This document shows positions 26,959 through 35,569 of a DNA stretch of 47,627 nt, piece after piece; within the stretch, counting starts at the first letter, position 1; every line of letters starts with the position of its first letter. The stretch spans positions 2,255,976 to 2,303,602 of the forward strand of contig NZ_MDTU01000001.1 in the NCBI RefSeq assembly GCF_001720395.1, in the 5' to 3' direction. The position numbers and the translations under genes were made by a program. The stretch comes from Piscirickettsia litoralis (GTDB lineage: Bacteria; Pseudomonadota; Gammaproteobacteria; Piscirickettsiales; Piscirickettsiaceae). Below the pieces are notes generated by a model. It saw only the letters and a list, made by a program, of their open reading frames with translations, was not told where the DNA came from and searched no databases.

Positions 26959-28041
26959 ATGCCTTGGAGGCTGAATGTATTAAGAGGGCTGTTAACGATT
27001 GCTCAAGGAGCATCCCACGCAGCAAGTTGGGCGATGTTAGGTGAAAGCATTAATGATGACTTTGACTTTAATTATGACCGGACAACTGTAATGATTTCTT
27101 GTGCTGTTGTTGGAGGAACGCTTGAAGCTTTATCAACATGGTTTTTTGAAGGTGCTTTTATTGACGGCTCGGAAACACCTGAGCATGAAGAGCCTTTAAT
27201 TTCCAGTTCTAGTGAAGCTGAAGCTCAAAACAAATCAAGGTGTGTCAAGTTAGGTATTGGTGTTTATACAGCGGTGCGTTTCACTGATATTTTAGTAAAT
27301 TCAGTGGCAAGTTATGCTGCATGCAAAGGAGTTATGGTTGGAAGTCCGGAGGAAAGGCCACTTGCAGCTCTTTCATTAGAAGAGTATATAGGAGTCACAG
27401 CATATGCACTCGTTACTAACTGTTCATTTTCCTTTTTAACAGAAATCTCTGCACAGTTTGATTTAGAATTTAATAATAAGTTGTCACCACTTGCTGAAAA
27501 GTTGTTGCGCTTATTTTTTACAATGACTCATATTGCTGACCATGCAACGAATCAAATCCCATTAGCCGGCCAGGGTATCGCAAAACAAATGGGGCCGTTG
27601 TTGGGTGTTGTCGGTGGGGTTTTGGTTGCAAATATCCCTGTTGCAGGCACTACTTATTTATTTGAAACGAGGGAGATTGTTAAGCATTTAACAGGTAAAA
27701 ACCATGAGATGCAACTGCCAATAAAAATAGCCCAAGCGCTTTACAGCATTGTACCAGGGCCTAGTGCAATACTTCACGGTGCGGAGTCAGCAATGCCTTT
27801 AGTGCTGCTCTCAAAAAATTTAAATATAAGTCAAGGTGTCGCAATCGCTCCTGAGCTTATAGTCGGTTTACTTGTTGCTGCAGGGAATTGGGCTTCTGAA
27901 GGTAAAGAAACAAAAAAGGAAATCGTTGAAAGCTTGCCAGACGACCTGGATTTTGATGAAACATGTTTGTTTTTAAAACTGAAGGGTGATCGAGATCAAT
28001 CTCCAAGATTAAGCCAGGTTGTATGTCAGAGTGAACCTTGA
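26959..28041 (+). CDS. Unknown multi-pass membrane protein, candidate iron-regulated
   Basis: Not recognised. A 360-residue protein starting at ATG 26959, 22 bp from a candidate Fur-controlled promoter; AAGGG lies 7 bases before the ATG. Several hydrophobic stretches (for example MLGESIN.. then VMISCAVVGGTLEAL, YALVTNCSFSFLTEI, LLGVVGGVLVANIPVAG, VAIAPELIVGLLVAAGNW) suggest six or more membrane passes. An acidic, Ser-rich loop (EEPLISSSSEAEA near residue 75) lies between. The C-terminal 45 residues are hydrophilic and charged. No transport motif is seen. AT-rich flanks, an IS remnant 280 bp downstream and no conserved neighbour make it likely accessory DNA. It may be a transporter or a host-directed membrane protein; neither is shown. 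Confidence 0.6.
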   Translation: MPWRLNVLRGLLTIAQGASHAASWAMLGESINDDFDFNYDRTTVMISCAVVGGTLEALSTWFFEGAFIDGSETPEHEEPLISSSSEAEAQNKSRCVKLGIGVYTAVRFTDILVNSVASYAACKGVMVGSPEERPLAALSLEEYIGVTAYALVTNCSFSFLTEISAQFDLEFNNKLSPLAEKLLRLFFTMTHIADHATNQIPLAGQGIAKQMGPLLGVVGGVLVANIPVAGTTYLFETREIVKHLTGKNHEMQLPIKIAQALYSIVPGPSAILHGAESAMPLVLLSKNLNISQGVAIAPELIVGLLVAAGNWASEGKETKKEIVESLPDDLDFDETCLFLKLKGDRDQSPRLSQVVCQSEP

Positions 28042-28692
28042 TTTTCTGGCATTTAATATGCACCATAAGCTTAGTGCAAATGGATATGTTTGATCTAATG
28101 AAGTTATTTGTTTTTATGGGGCTGTTATTGGGCCAGGTGAATATTTTCGCAGCTGACATGGCTGTGTATGTTTCAGTGATTTAGCATGCAGCTCCTCAAA
28201 AGACAGTAACAAGAATCGTAAGTGAGCAAGATCAAGAGTCTGGGAAGAAGTTTTATCGGCAATATCGGGTTTATTTATAAGCTTGTTAATGGCTTTGGAG
28301 TCGGGGAATTTGAGAGTGTAAATAATTTTGTGCAAACGACACGTTTAAATATACTCGGCTAAACGGCTTTCGAATTCAATCGTAAATTGATTCAAGGCTG
28401 TGACCTTCTCCCAAAAAACTAACCTATTAATTTTAAAAAAATGAGGGACAAAAACCATAGAAATTCCACTTTAGGCTTGGCATAAAAATGGGGGCTTTAC
28501 ACCACCACCTAACTATTGTGTGATTATGACACTAGTGGCATCGGCCGGCAAATTTCCCGCATATGCTAAATAAAGGACTTCGCTACAAAAAATGAACAGA
28601 TGACCCTTTATGTTTATAGTGTTTGTTGAGTTGAGGTGAATTATATATCTTATACTCAGTTTAGTGATTGAAATTATCTATGATTAATAACT
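28042..28692. other. 650-bp gene-poor accessory stretch
   Basis: Apart from the IS256-type remnant at 28318-28404, no coherent gene is seen in either strand. A minus-strand frame at 28114-28335 starts within the IS end and has no ribosome site, so it is probably not a gene. Composition is uneven (short GC-rich patches such as near 28540 in AT-rich DNA), consistent with decayed mobile DNA. Confidence 0.5.
28318..28404 (-). mobile_element. IS256-family transposase 3' end and terminal repeat (remnant A)
   Basis: On the minus strand the sequence reads VTALNQFTIEFESRLAEYI then a stop at 28345-28347, the recognisable tail (ALNQFxIxFExR) of IS256/Mutator transposases. It is followed by an end-like sequence reading TTTGCACAAAATTATTTAC outward. 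The transposase body is absent. An 84-bp near-copy lies at 37649-37732 (72 of 84 positions identical). Only the right ends of two related but diverged elements remain. Confidence 0.7.
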
Positions 28693-30107
28693 ATGAGTTT
28701 AAACTCCCTTCTTAGTGATGCTGTTACATTTTATCAAATTAATGATTTTATTAATGCGAGGCAATGCTGCTTAAAAGCCCTAGAGCAAAATGAAGAAACG
28801 CCACAAATTCATTATGTTTTAGCAATAATTGCTGTGCAAGAACGTCAGCTTGATTTAGCGATTCAGTCTTTTAGAAAAGTATTAGAATTAAACCCTGAGC
28901 AGGTAGAGGCACATACGGGTTTAGGGCATGTCTATTGTTTACAAGAGTTGTATGAAAAAGCGATTGTTGAATTTAAAAAGGTGATCGAAGCTCATCCAGA
29001 AGATGTGGACAGTTATTTTAATTTAGCACATGCTTATGGGCAATTGGCGTCTTGGCAAAAAAGGCATAGTTTTTTATAAAAAAGTAATAGAACTTAACCC
29101 AGAGTGTGCGGAGGCTTATACTAATTTAGGCAATATTCTAGCTCAATTAGATAAGCTTTCTGAGGCAAAATACTATATTAATAAAGCAATAGAACTTGCT
29201 CCTCACTTGGATCATGCTCAGCATAATTTAGGGGTTTATCTTGGAAAATGCGGTGAGCGTGAAAAAGCGGTTAAAGTCTTTGAGAAGTTAATTGAATTAA
29301 AACCTAAGTTTGCACTTGCTTATAAAAATGCTGGAATTATTTATTATGAAATGGCAAGTTATAATAAAGCATTAGAAAAATTTAGAGCAATATTTAAATT
29401 TTACTCCTGATGATTTATTAATCTCTCATATGGTGAAAAGCATAAAAGGAGAGAAGGCCGATTTAGCTCCAAAAGAATATATAGAGAAGCTATTTGATGG
29501 TGAAGCAGAAAACTTTGAGCATCATTTAGTGGATCAATTGCATTATTGCCTCCCTAAAAAAATAGGTCTTTTGGCAGTAAATTTATTACAGCACTTGCCG
29601 GTGGCAGAAGGAAAAGTTGCGCTAGATTTGGGGTGTGGAACCGGTCTGATTGGTCAGGCGTTAAAGCCTTGGGTGGCCGAAATTCACGGGGTGGATTTGT
29701 CGAAGAAAATGCTAGATCAAGCCAAGAAAAAAGAGATTTATAGTCAATTAGTGCAAGGAGATATTCTAGAGTTTTTAGAAGAAAATCATTTAAACAAAAA
29801 TTATCATTTGATTACAGCGGTTGATGTTTTTGTTTATTTAGGGGTGCTGGAAAAGCTATTTTCTGCGGTTGCTTGTCGACTAGCGCAGGCGATGAAGTCT
29901 GTTTTTTTGTTCAGTGTTGAGTTGCTTGAAGATGATCAGGTAGACTATCAATTATTGCCAACTGGGCGCTATGCGCATTCACTGGGCTATTTAAAAAAGC
30001 TGAGTGCTGAGCATGGATTTACAGTCAGTCATGTTGAACCGACTTCAATTCGTGAAGAGAGGGGGCAGCCTGTGCCGGGGGTGATCATGGTATTGAATTT
30101 ATCTTGA
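28693..30107 (+). pseudogene. TPR-repeat class I SAM methyltransferase, with two frameshifts
   Basis: When repaired, about 471 residues: an N-terminal run of roughly seven TPR units (repeating A....G......A...F..), then a SAM-binding Rossmann domain whose motif I is ALDLGCGTGLIGQAL, with IHGVDLSKKMLDQA as the acidic loop. The linker EYIEKLFDGEAENFEHHLVD matches the COG4976 family of TPR-containing predicted methyltransferases. Breaks: six A at 29057-29062 (one removed gives WQKGIVFYKKVIELNP) and around four T at 29399-29402 (one removed gives FTPDDLLISHMV). The target is unknown. There is no signal peptide, so it is cytosolic or delivered to another place. It stands alone between an IS remnant and the alpha/beta hydrolase. 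Confidence 0.82.
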
Positions 30108-30179
30108 TTTGAGCGGGTGTTTTAGGTCGCTTGTCTGACAGTCTTGTCTGTTGTACTGTTATGCCGTTCCTAGTTTTTT

Positions 30180-31064
30180 ATGAGGATAAAGTATAATGGA
30201 AAAGCAAGCTGTTTTTTTTACTCTGAAGGCAGTAAAATCGCTGCTGAGCTTTACTTGCCTGAACAGGGCATTCAGAATGCACCGACTATTTTACTCTGCC
30301 ATGGTTTTGCGGGTGTAAAAGAACTGTTACTTCCCGCTTTTGCGGAATATTTTGCTAAGGCGGGTTTTGTTGCTATGACATTCGATTACCGTGGTTTTGG
30401 TGAGAGTGAAGGTGAAGCTGGGCGCTTGGTGCCAAGGTTACAGATTGAAGATATTAAAAATGCGATTAGTTTTCTGACTCAACGCTCTGAGGTTGATGCA
30501 GAGAAAATAGGATTGTGGGGAACGTCATTTGGTGGGGCGAATGTGATGGTAGCAGCCTCTGAGGACCCTCGAGTTAAAGCGCTGTCTGTGCAACTCACTT
30601 TTGCAGATGGTGAGCGTGTGGTCACAGAAGCGATGACTGCTGAGGAAAAAGCAAAGTTTCTGTCAACGCTTGAGCGCATGCAGCAGAAAAAAGAAAAAAC
30701 AGGCAAGGAAATGATGGTACCGATTGCAAAAGTTTTAACCGATGAGCAATCTAAAGCGTTTTATCAAGAATATGCCAATAATTTTTCAGCGCTGAATATT
30801 AAAATCCCATTTTTAACTGTGGCCGAAACGATGAAGCATAAGCCGGTCGATGTGTTAGCTCGGGTTTCTTCACCGATATTAATTACTGGAGCGAGTGATG
30901 ATGGCGTAAACCCTATTGCTGAGTCTCATGCGTTGTATGAGGTTGCTAACGAGCCTAAAGAGTTGTTGGTGATTGATGGCGCGACTCACTATGAAGTGTA
31001 TCACGGGGAGTATTTTGATAAAGCTGTGGCGAAGCAGGTGGAGTGGTTTAAGCGGTATCTTTAA
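30180..31064 (+). CDS. Alpha/beta hydrolase (serine hydrolase)
   Basis: A 294-residue alpha/beta-fold hydrolase, probably cytosolic. The oxyanion-hole region is LLCHGFAGVKE (about residue 38), the nucleophile elbow GLWGTSFGGANV (GxSxG, Ser about residue 117), then ITGASDDGVNP (acid) and IDGATHYEVYHGEY with the catalytic His. It resembles the dienelactone-hydrolase/AXE1-like group. The N-terminus is uncertain: ATG 30180 has no ribosome site, whereas ATG 30196 has GAGG 10 bases before it but is in another frame, separated by an eight-T run at 30211-30218. A shift there would give MEKQAVF then YSEGSKIAAEL, as in relatives. Confidence 0.8.
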   Translation: MRIKYNGKASCFFYSEGSKIAAELYLPEQGIQNAPTILLCHGFAGVKELLLPAFAEYFAKAGFVAMTFDYRGFGESEGEAGRLVPRLQIEDIKNAISFLTQRSEVDAEKIGLWGTSFGGANVMVAASEDPRVKALSVQLTFADGERVVTEAMTAEEKAKFLSTLERMQQKKEKTGKEMMVPIAKVLTDEQSKAFYQEYANNFSALNIKIPFLTVAETMKHKPVDVLARVSSPILITGASDDGVNPIAESHALYEVANEPKELLVIDGATHYEVYHGEYFDKAVAKQVEWFKRYL

Positions 31065-31089
31065 AGCTTTCTGGATGTTTCATTGAAGT

Positions 31090-31127
31090 TGTCATTGCGA
31101 GTTGCTTTGTATTTGCTTGCGATGACA
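31090..31127. terminator. Intergenic hairpin between convergent genes
   Basis: TGTCATTGCGAG pairs with CTTGCGATGACA (two G-T pairs) over a 14-base loop. It lies between the hydrolase and the HAD gene, both ending here. It resembles the GTCATTGCGAG palindromes spread in some bacterial genomes, so it may be a short dispersed repeat that also acts as terminator. Confidence 0.5.
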
Positions 31128-31146
31128 GTTTACTTAGAATATTAAC

Positions 31147-31782
31147 CTAAATTAATTTAAATATTTTTAATAACTCGTTAGGATGATGAATTAGGTAATC
31201 TGGCTGATACTGTTGCAAGAATTCAGGACATTGAAAGCCCCAGCTGACGGCAATATTGGTCATGCTTAGTTGTTTGGCTGCCTTGATATCACGGGCTTCA
31301 TCGCCGATATAATAGGCTTGATTGGGATTGATATTATGTTCTGCACAGGTTTTTTTGATGAGTCGTGCTTTGCCGAACAGGCTGCTGCCGGCGATAATAT
31401 GGCTAAAGTACTGACTCCACTGGTATTGATCTAAAAACTGTCGAATATTCTCTGGACTATTGGAACTTAAAATAATCAGCTGAATATTGTTCTGTTGGCT
31501 GAGCTTTTCGAGTGTGGGCTGCCAAAATTCAAAGATAGGGACTTGATGAAGTTTTTGGCTAAATAACTGCCTGGCTGAGATCATAATTTGCGGCAGTTTG
31601 TACCACTTTACACCCAATTTTTTAAAGGTTTTTCTGAGTGTTTGTTGTCTTAATTCTGCAATATCGTTTTTTTGAACCGTTTGAAAGTGATATTGGTGAG
31701 CGAGTGTGTTGATAATGTCGATGGCCGTGGCAAAGCTATCGGCGACGGTTCCATCGAAATCAAAAAAGAGAGTTTGAGCCAA
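31147..31782 (-). CDS. HAD-superfamily phosphatase, phosphoglycolate phosphatase-like
   Basis: A 211-residue HAD hydrolase. Motif I FFDFDGTVADS lies at the N-terminus, motif II is IILSSNSPENI (about residue 105), and motif III/IV is in YYIGDEARDIKAAKQL near residue 163. The cap type is that of Gph/PgpB-like phosphatases, acting on a small phosphorylated metabolite that cannot be told. It starts at a TTG (31780-31782); no upstream ATG in frame is available, and the TTG puts the motif where it belongs. It is the last gene of a leftward group after yeaC. Confidence 0.8.
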   Translation of the reverse strand: MAQTLFFDFDGTVADSFATAIDIINTLAHQYHFQTVQKNDIAELRQQTLRKTFKKLGVKWYKLPQIMISARQLFSQKLHQVPIFEFWQPTLEKLSQQNNIQLIILSSNSPENIRQFLDQYQWSQYFSHIIAGSSLFGKARLIKKTCAEHNINPNQAYYIGDEARDIKAAKQLSMTNIAVSWGFQCPEFLQQYQPDYLIHHPNELLKIFKLI

Positions 31783-31824
31783 TTTTCTATATCGCTTGAT
31801 TATTATTTAAAAAATTATTCGCTG

Positions 31825-32109
31825 TTATTTTTTGAAATGAATAACAGCTTCTGTTTTTGTGGCCTGGCTTTCGACGACGGTAGCGGATTGCTTTGAAGCA
31901 CATGGAGTTTGTTTGCGTGGATTATAATCATCTTCGAGGTCTTGCTTGGGGTTTTGTTGCTGTTCAAAGGCTAAGATTAGCTGCATGCAGCGATCTTTTT
32001 CATCGGCAGATAAAGGGTTACCATCAGCCCATTTGCCGATTTCTAATGCCTCTTTCATCTTGGTAATAGTTGAAATGTCTAAGGCGCTGATTAGTGTTTC
32101 GTAGCTCAT
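31825..32109 (-). CDS. yeaC: YeaC-like protein (DUF1315)
   Basis: A 94-residue protein beginning MSYETLISALDISTITKMKEALE with the DUF1315 signature ALEIGKWADGNPLSADEKDRCMQLI (residues 21-45). Function is unknown in all members. The C-terminal 40 residues are low in complexity and not conserved. ATG 32107-32109 follows AGAGGTTAACC. Downstream of bolA on the same strand, 42 bp away. Confidence 0.85.
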   Translation of the reverse strand: MSYETLISALDISTITKMKEALEIGKWADGNPLSADEKDRCMQLILAFEQQQNPKQDLEDDYNPRKQTPCASKQSATVVESQATKTEAVIHFKK

Positions 32110-32151
32110 GGTTAACCTCTAGTGCTTAATAGTAAAATAATAATGAGATAG

Positions 32152-32415
32152 CTAGTTTTGCAGGACTTTAATACTCAGGGCATGAATTTCGGCCGGCATC
32201 ATATCAGCTAAGGCTTGATAGATAGATTGATGTTGCTGAATGCGTGTCTTGCCTGTAAGTGCTTTAGCGCTGATTTTAACGGTAAAGTGCCCGGCACCAG
32301 AAGCTGCTCCAGCGTGGCCGATGTGCTTATGGCTATCATCGATAATTTCAAGACTCGCGGGAGAAAGTGCTTGTTCTAAGCGCTGGCGTATCATTTCAAC
32401 TCGCGTTTCATTCAT
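32152..32415 (-). CDS. bolA: BolA-family protein
   Basis: An 87-residue BolA. The conserved DDSHKHIGHAGA..GHFTV segment (about residues 26-46) holds the His residues which, with a monothiol glutaredoxin, bind a 2Fe-2S cluster; MMPAEIHALSIKVL is the typical C-terminus. In E. coli BolA also acts as a DNA-binding regulator. The start (ATG 32413-32415) overlaps the yciI stop by four bases, so they are coupled. Confidence 0.9.
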   Translation of the reverse strand: MNETRVEMIRQRLEQALSPASLEIIDDSHKHIGHAGAASGAGHFTVKISAKALTGKTRIQQHQSIYQALADMMPAEIHALSIKVLQN

Positions 32416-32714
32416 TGTGGAAAGACCTGCTTAAAGGGTTTAACTTCAACACGAGAGTAAACCCCTGCTTTTAGATAAGGTTCTTCATCTGCCCACGCTT
32501 GTGCATCTTGTAACGAGTTGAATTTTGCAATGATGAGGCTGCCAGTAAAGCCAGCGTCCCCTGGAGTCTCATTATCGATAGCCGGGTTGGGGCCTGCAAT
32601 AATTAAGCGCTCGTCGCTTTGTAGTGCTTGCAAGCGTTCGATGTGTGCTGCGCGAGACTTCGCACGGTTATCAAGGCTATTTGGGTGGTCATAACAGAAA
32701 AAGCTATAGAGCAT
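32412..32714 (-). CDS. yciI: YciI-like protein
   Basis: A 100-residue protein of the YciI/DGPF dimeric alpha-beta barrel family. The N-terminal YSFFCYDHPNSLDNRAKSR and ERLIIAGPNP..., and the DAQAWADEEPYLKAGVYSRV end, match YciI. The biochemical role is unknown. ATG 32712-32714 has AGGA upstream. It sits between yciB and bolA, a conserved order in gammaproteobacteria. Confidence 0.9.
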   Translation of the reverse strand: MLYSFFCYDHPNSLDNRAKSRAAHIERLQALQSDERLIIAGPNPAIDNETPGDAGFTGSLIIAKFNSLQDAQAWADEEPYLKAGVYSRVEVKPFKQVFPQ

Positions 32715-32749
32715 GTTGTTATCCTAATTGTCTAATATTTTGAATTACT

Positions 32750-33292
32750 TTATGGCTTTTCTTTGTCATGTTCAATATGGCGCGCTAGATAGAAAATCTG
32801 GCAGACAATAAAGATTAAGGTTAAGCCAATGTCACCAAAGGTTTTGAAGTTGACCCAAGCATCATCGGAGAAGTGGTACATAATATAGATATTCAGCGTG
32901 CCTAAGAGCAAGAAGAAAATGGCCCAGGCCATATTTAATTTACGCCAGATTTCTGCTTTCATGGTGATAGCATGATCGAGCAGACGCTGCATGACTGGCT
33001 TCTTGCCGAAGTATTGACTAGCGATGATGCCGATGCCAAAGGCCCAGTTGACGACGCTAAATTTCCATTTAATTAACTCTTTATCGTGCAGGAGTAAGGT
33101 TGCGCCACCAAAGACAATGATGAGAATAACGGTCAGCCATTCGGCAAATTCGAGTTTGCGATAAGCAATATAGAGAATTGCGGTTTGGATGATGGCAGCG
33201 ATGATGAGCACAGCCGTTGCCACATAGAGGTTATACATCTTATATGAGATAAAAAATGCTAATAATAAAGCGATGTTGAGAACAAATTTCAT
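32750..33292 (-). CDS. yciB: Inner-membrane septation protein YciB (IspZ)
   Basis: A 180-residue protein with about five membrane helices, starting at ATG 33290-33292. Signature parts are LLLAFFISYKMYNLYVATA near the N-terminus, LRKLNMAWAIFFLLLG-like (seen here as IWRKLNMAWAIFFLLLGTLN) and WVNFKTFGDIGLTLIF. YciB contributes to envelope synthesis and septation in E. coli. It is first in the leftward yciB-yciI-bolA-yeaC-HAD group and divergent from yciO. Confidence 0.92.
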   Translation of the reverse strand: MKFVLNIALLLAFFISYKMYNLYVATAVLIIAAIIQTAILYIAYRKLEFAEWLTVILIIVFGGATLLLHDKELIKWKFSVVNWAFGIGIIASQYFGKKPVMQRLLDHAITMKAEIWRKLNMAWAIFFLLLGTLNIYIMYHFSDDAWVNFKTFGDIGLTLIFIVCQIFYLARHIEHDKEKP

Positions 33293-33431
33293 ATGTTAAA
33301 CTCTTTACTTTGTATCTAAGTCGACCTATTGTAACCGATCTTATTATACAATAGGCTGCAAAATTTGCGCGATGATCACTGGATTATTCGTCATTTAGCA
33401 TAAAGAATTAAAGTGGAGAGGAGCGGCGGTT

Positions 33432-34058
33432 ATGGCACATATGATCGCGATACATACACAGACACCACAAAAACGCTTGATAGAACAAGTCGTTAATTTC
33501 ATTCGGCGTGGAGGGGTCATCGTTTATCCGACCGATGCAGGGTATGCACTGGGTTGTCATATCGACAATAAAACAGGGGTGGAGCGTATTCGCCGGATTC
33601 GTCGTTTGGATGATAAGCATCACTTCACTTTGCTTTGTCGTGATTTAAGCGAAGTGGGTCAATATGCCCGTGTCGATAATGTGGCGTATCGGATGTTGCG
33701 TCGGTCAACCCCGGGGGCTTATACCTTTATTTTCAAAGCAACCAAAGAAGTGCCTAAGCGCTTACAGCATGAGAAAAAGAAAACTATCGGCCTGCGTTTT
33801 CCAGATCACCCGATTGTTGCTGGAATTTTAGACGTGCTTGGTGAGCCGTTGATTAATAGTAGTTTGATTTTGCCGGATGAAGAAACCCCATTGGCAGATC
33901 CTTTTGATATAGAAACACAGTTAGGCAAGGTTGTTGATGTGATTATTGATGGTGGCATCAGCTATGCTGAGCCGACGACAGTGATCGATTGGACCGAAAG
34001 CGCGCCGGTGATTCTGCGTCAAGGTAAAGGGGATCCTGAGATCTTTATGGTGCATTAA
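33432..34058 (+). CDS. yciO: YrdC/Sua5-family protein YciO
   Basis: A 208-residue YrdC-fold protein. The strings VIVYPTDAGYALGC, RIRRLDDKHHFTLLCRDLSEVGQYA and PGAYTFIFKATKEVP follow E. coli YciO, which is related to, but different from, TsaC/YrdC, the tRNA threonylcarbamoyl-AMP synthase; YciO itself lacks a settled function. It starts at ATG 33432 with GAGGAG about 10 bases before. It opens the yciO-scpA-scpB-rluB operon. Confidence 0.9.
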   Translation: MAHMIAIHTQTPQKRLIEQVVNFIRRGGVIVYPTDAGYALGCHIDNKTGVERIRRIRRLDDKHHFTLLCRDLSEVGQYARVDNVAYRMLRRSTPGAYTFIFKATKEVPKRLQHEKKKTIGLRFPDHPIVAGILDVLGEPLINSSLILPDEETPLADPFDIETQLGKVVDVIIDGGISYAEPTTVIDWTESAPVILRQGKGDPEIFMVH

Positions 34059-34063
34059 TAAGT

Positions 34064-34888
34064 ATGAGTGAAGTGGCTGAACTCTTACCCGAAGCTGTTG
34101 CAGAGCCGGTTGCCCGTGTCGCTGAAGAGTGGGTGACTGAGGTTCCACAGGATTTGTATATTCCACCAGATGCGCTAAAGGTATTTTTAGAAGCCTTTGA
34201 AGGGCCACTGGATTTATTGCTGTATTTGATTCGCAAGCAGAATATGGATATTTTAGATATTCCCATCGCTAAGATTACAACGCAATACATGGAATATATT
34301 GGCTTAATGGAAGACGTTCAGTTCGAGCTTGCCGCAGAGTATTTGGTTATGGCCGCGATGCTTGCTGAAATTAAATCAAGAATGCTCTTACCGCGGCCTG
34401 AAACTGAAGAAGGTGAGGAAGAAGACCCGCGCGCAGAACTTGTACGACGTTTGCAAGAATATGAGCGCTTTCGCCAAGCCGCTGAAGATATTGATGAGTT
34501 GCCGCGGTTCGGTCGAGATCACTTTCAAGTCAGTATAGATAACAAAGCGGTCATGATCGATGAAAGTCAGGTGCTTAAACCTGAGGTTGACTTTAATGAG
34601 ATGATTGCAGCCTTGCGTGAGGTGATGCAACGGGCTGAAATGTTTTCATCGCACCAGATTCAACGTGAAGCCCTCTCTGTGCGTGAGCGCATGGGGAGTG
34701 TTCTTGAGCGTTTAAATACTGAGAAATTTACCCCATTTATTGCCTTGTTTACCCTAGAAGAAGGGCGTCAGGGGGTGGTGGTGACTTTCTTAGCGATTCT
34801 AGAGCTTGTCAAAAATACCTTAATTGAGCTGGTTCAGCATGAACCACGGACTTTGATTCATGTGAGATTAGTATCCCATGCAGACTGA
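34064..34888 (+). CDS. scpA: Segregation and condensation protein A
   Basis: Kleisin-like subunit of the SMC condensin, for chromosome compaction and segregation. In the 274-residue protein the family core is FEGPLDLLLYLIRKQNMDILDIPIAKIT (residues 45-72) and the LAAEYLVMAAMLAEIKSRMLLP segment that binds the SMC neck; the C-terminal winged helix (about 190-274) binds the other SMC head. There are 46 extra N-terminal residues rich in Glu before it. The stop overlaps the scpB start by 11 bases. In gammaproteobacteria without MukBEF, ScpAB works with SMC; no SMC gene is in this window. Confidence 0.92.
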   Translation: MSEVAELLPEAVAEPVARVAEEWVTEVPQDLYIPPDALKVFLEAFEGPLDLLLYLIRKQNMDILDIPIAKITTQYMEYIGLMEDVQFELAAEYLVMAAMLAEIKSRMLLPRPETEEGEEEDPRAELVRRLQEYERFRQAAEDIDELPRFGRDHFQVSIDNKAVMIDESQVLKPEVDFNEMIAALREVMQRAEMFSSHQIQREALSVRERMGSVLERLNTEKFTPFIALFTLEEGRQGVVVTFLAILELVKNTLIELVQHEPRTLIHVRLVSHAD

Positions 34889-35561
34889 ACCGGTAATTCG
34901 AATTATAGAAGCGGCTTTGTTTAGTGCGGGCCGCAGTTTAAGCCTCAATGAGTTGAAAAACTTATTTCCGGAGGACAGTCAGCCGGCAGAAAATGAAATT
35001 CGAGCCATGATCGTTGAATTGTCTGAAAATTGGCAAGATTCCAGTATCGAAATTTGCGAGACCGCGAGCGGCTTTCGTATTCAGGCTAAAGCGTTATATA
35101 GCCCTTGGGTGTCGCGTTTGTGGGAAGAAAAACCACAACGTTATTCTCGCGCCCTATTAGAAACGCTTGCTCTGATTATTTATCGCCAGCCTGTCACACG
35201 TGCTGAGATCGAAGAGGTGCGTGGTGTGGCGGTGAGTACGAACATTATGCGCACTCTGTTAGATCATGAGTGGGTGCGTGTGGTTGGTCATCGAGAAGTA
35301 CCGGGGCGTCCAGCTATGTATGCAACCACTAAACAATTATTAGAGCACTTTGGTATGAAGAGCTTGGATGAGATGCCAACACTTGCAGAAGTTCGCGATT
35401 TAGAAGAGGTGGCAAAAAGCCATGAATTGACCTTGCCGGGCATAGAAACAGAGCGTGAAGCTGTGCAGGCTCAGCAAGAGCAAGAGCAAGAGCAAGAGCA
35501 AGAGCAAGAGCAAGAGCAAGAGCAAGAGCAACCAGAGTTGCTTGTTGAAGAACAAGATTAG
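34878..35561 (+). CDS. scpB: Segregation and condensation protein B
   Basis: ScpB is the winged-helix partner of ScpA in the SMC complex. The 227-residue protein has IIEAALFSAGRSLSLNELKNLF at its start and LALIIYRQPVTRAEIEEVRGV, RTLLDHEWVRVVGHREVPGRPA as the two winged-helix domains. The conserved part ends near residue 185; the tail then becomes a run of Gln-Glu pairs made by nine copies of CAAGAG (see the repeat entry). Overlaps scpA and leads into rluB after 8 bp. Confidence 0.92.
   Translation: MQTEPVIRIIEAALFSAGRSLSLNELKNLFPEDSQPAENEIRAMIVELSENWQDSSIEICETASGFRIQAKALYSPWVSRLWEEKPQRYSRALLETLALIIYRQPVTRAEIEEVRGVAVSTNIMRTLLDHEWVRVVGHREVPGRPAMYATTKQLLEHFGMKSLDEMPTLAEVRDLEEVAKSHELTLPGIETEREAVQAQQEQEQEQEQEQEQEQEQEQPELLVEEQD
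35475..35528 (+). repeat. scpB: Hexanucleotide tandem repeat inside scpB, nine copies of CAAGAG
   Basis: Nine perfect copies of the hexamer CAAGAG in a row, coding for (Gln-Glu)9 in the tail of ScpB. Because the unit is six bases, copy-number change would lengthen or shorten the tail without breaking the frame. It lies in a non-conserved extension. Confidence 0.97.
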
Positions 35562-35569
35562 GTGAAATA

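Noticed and set aside
28114..28335. 73-codon minus-strand frame (MHKIIYTLKFPDSK...)
   Set aside because: It begins inside the IS end, has no ribosome site and no recognised family; it could be a decayed fragment but cannot be supported.
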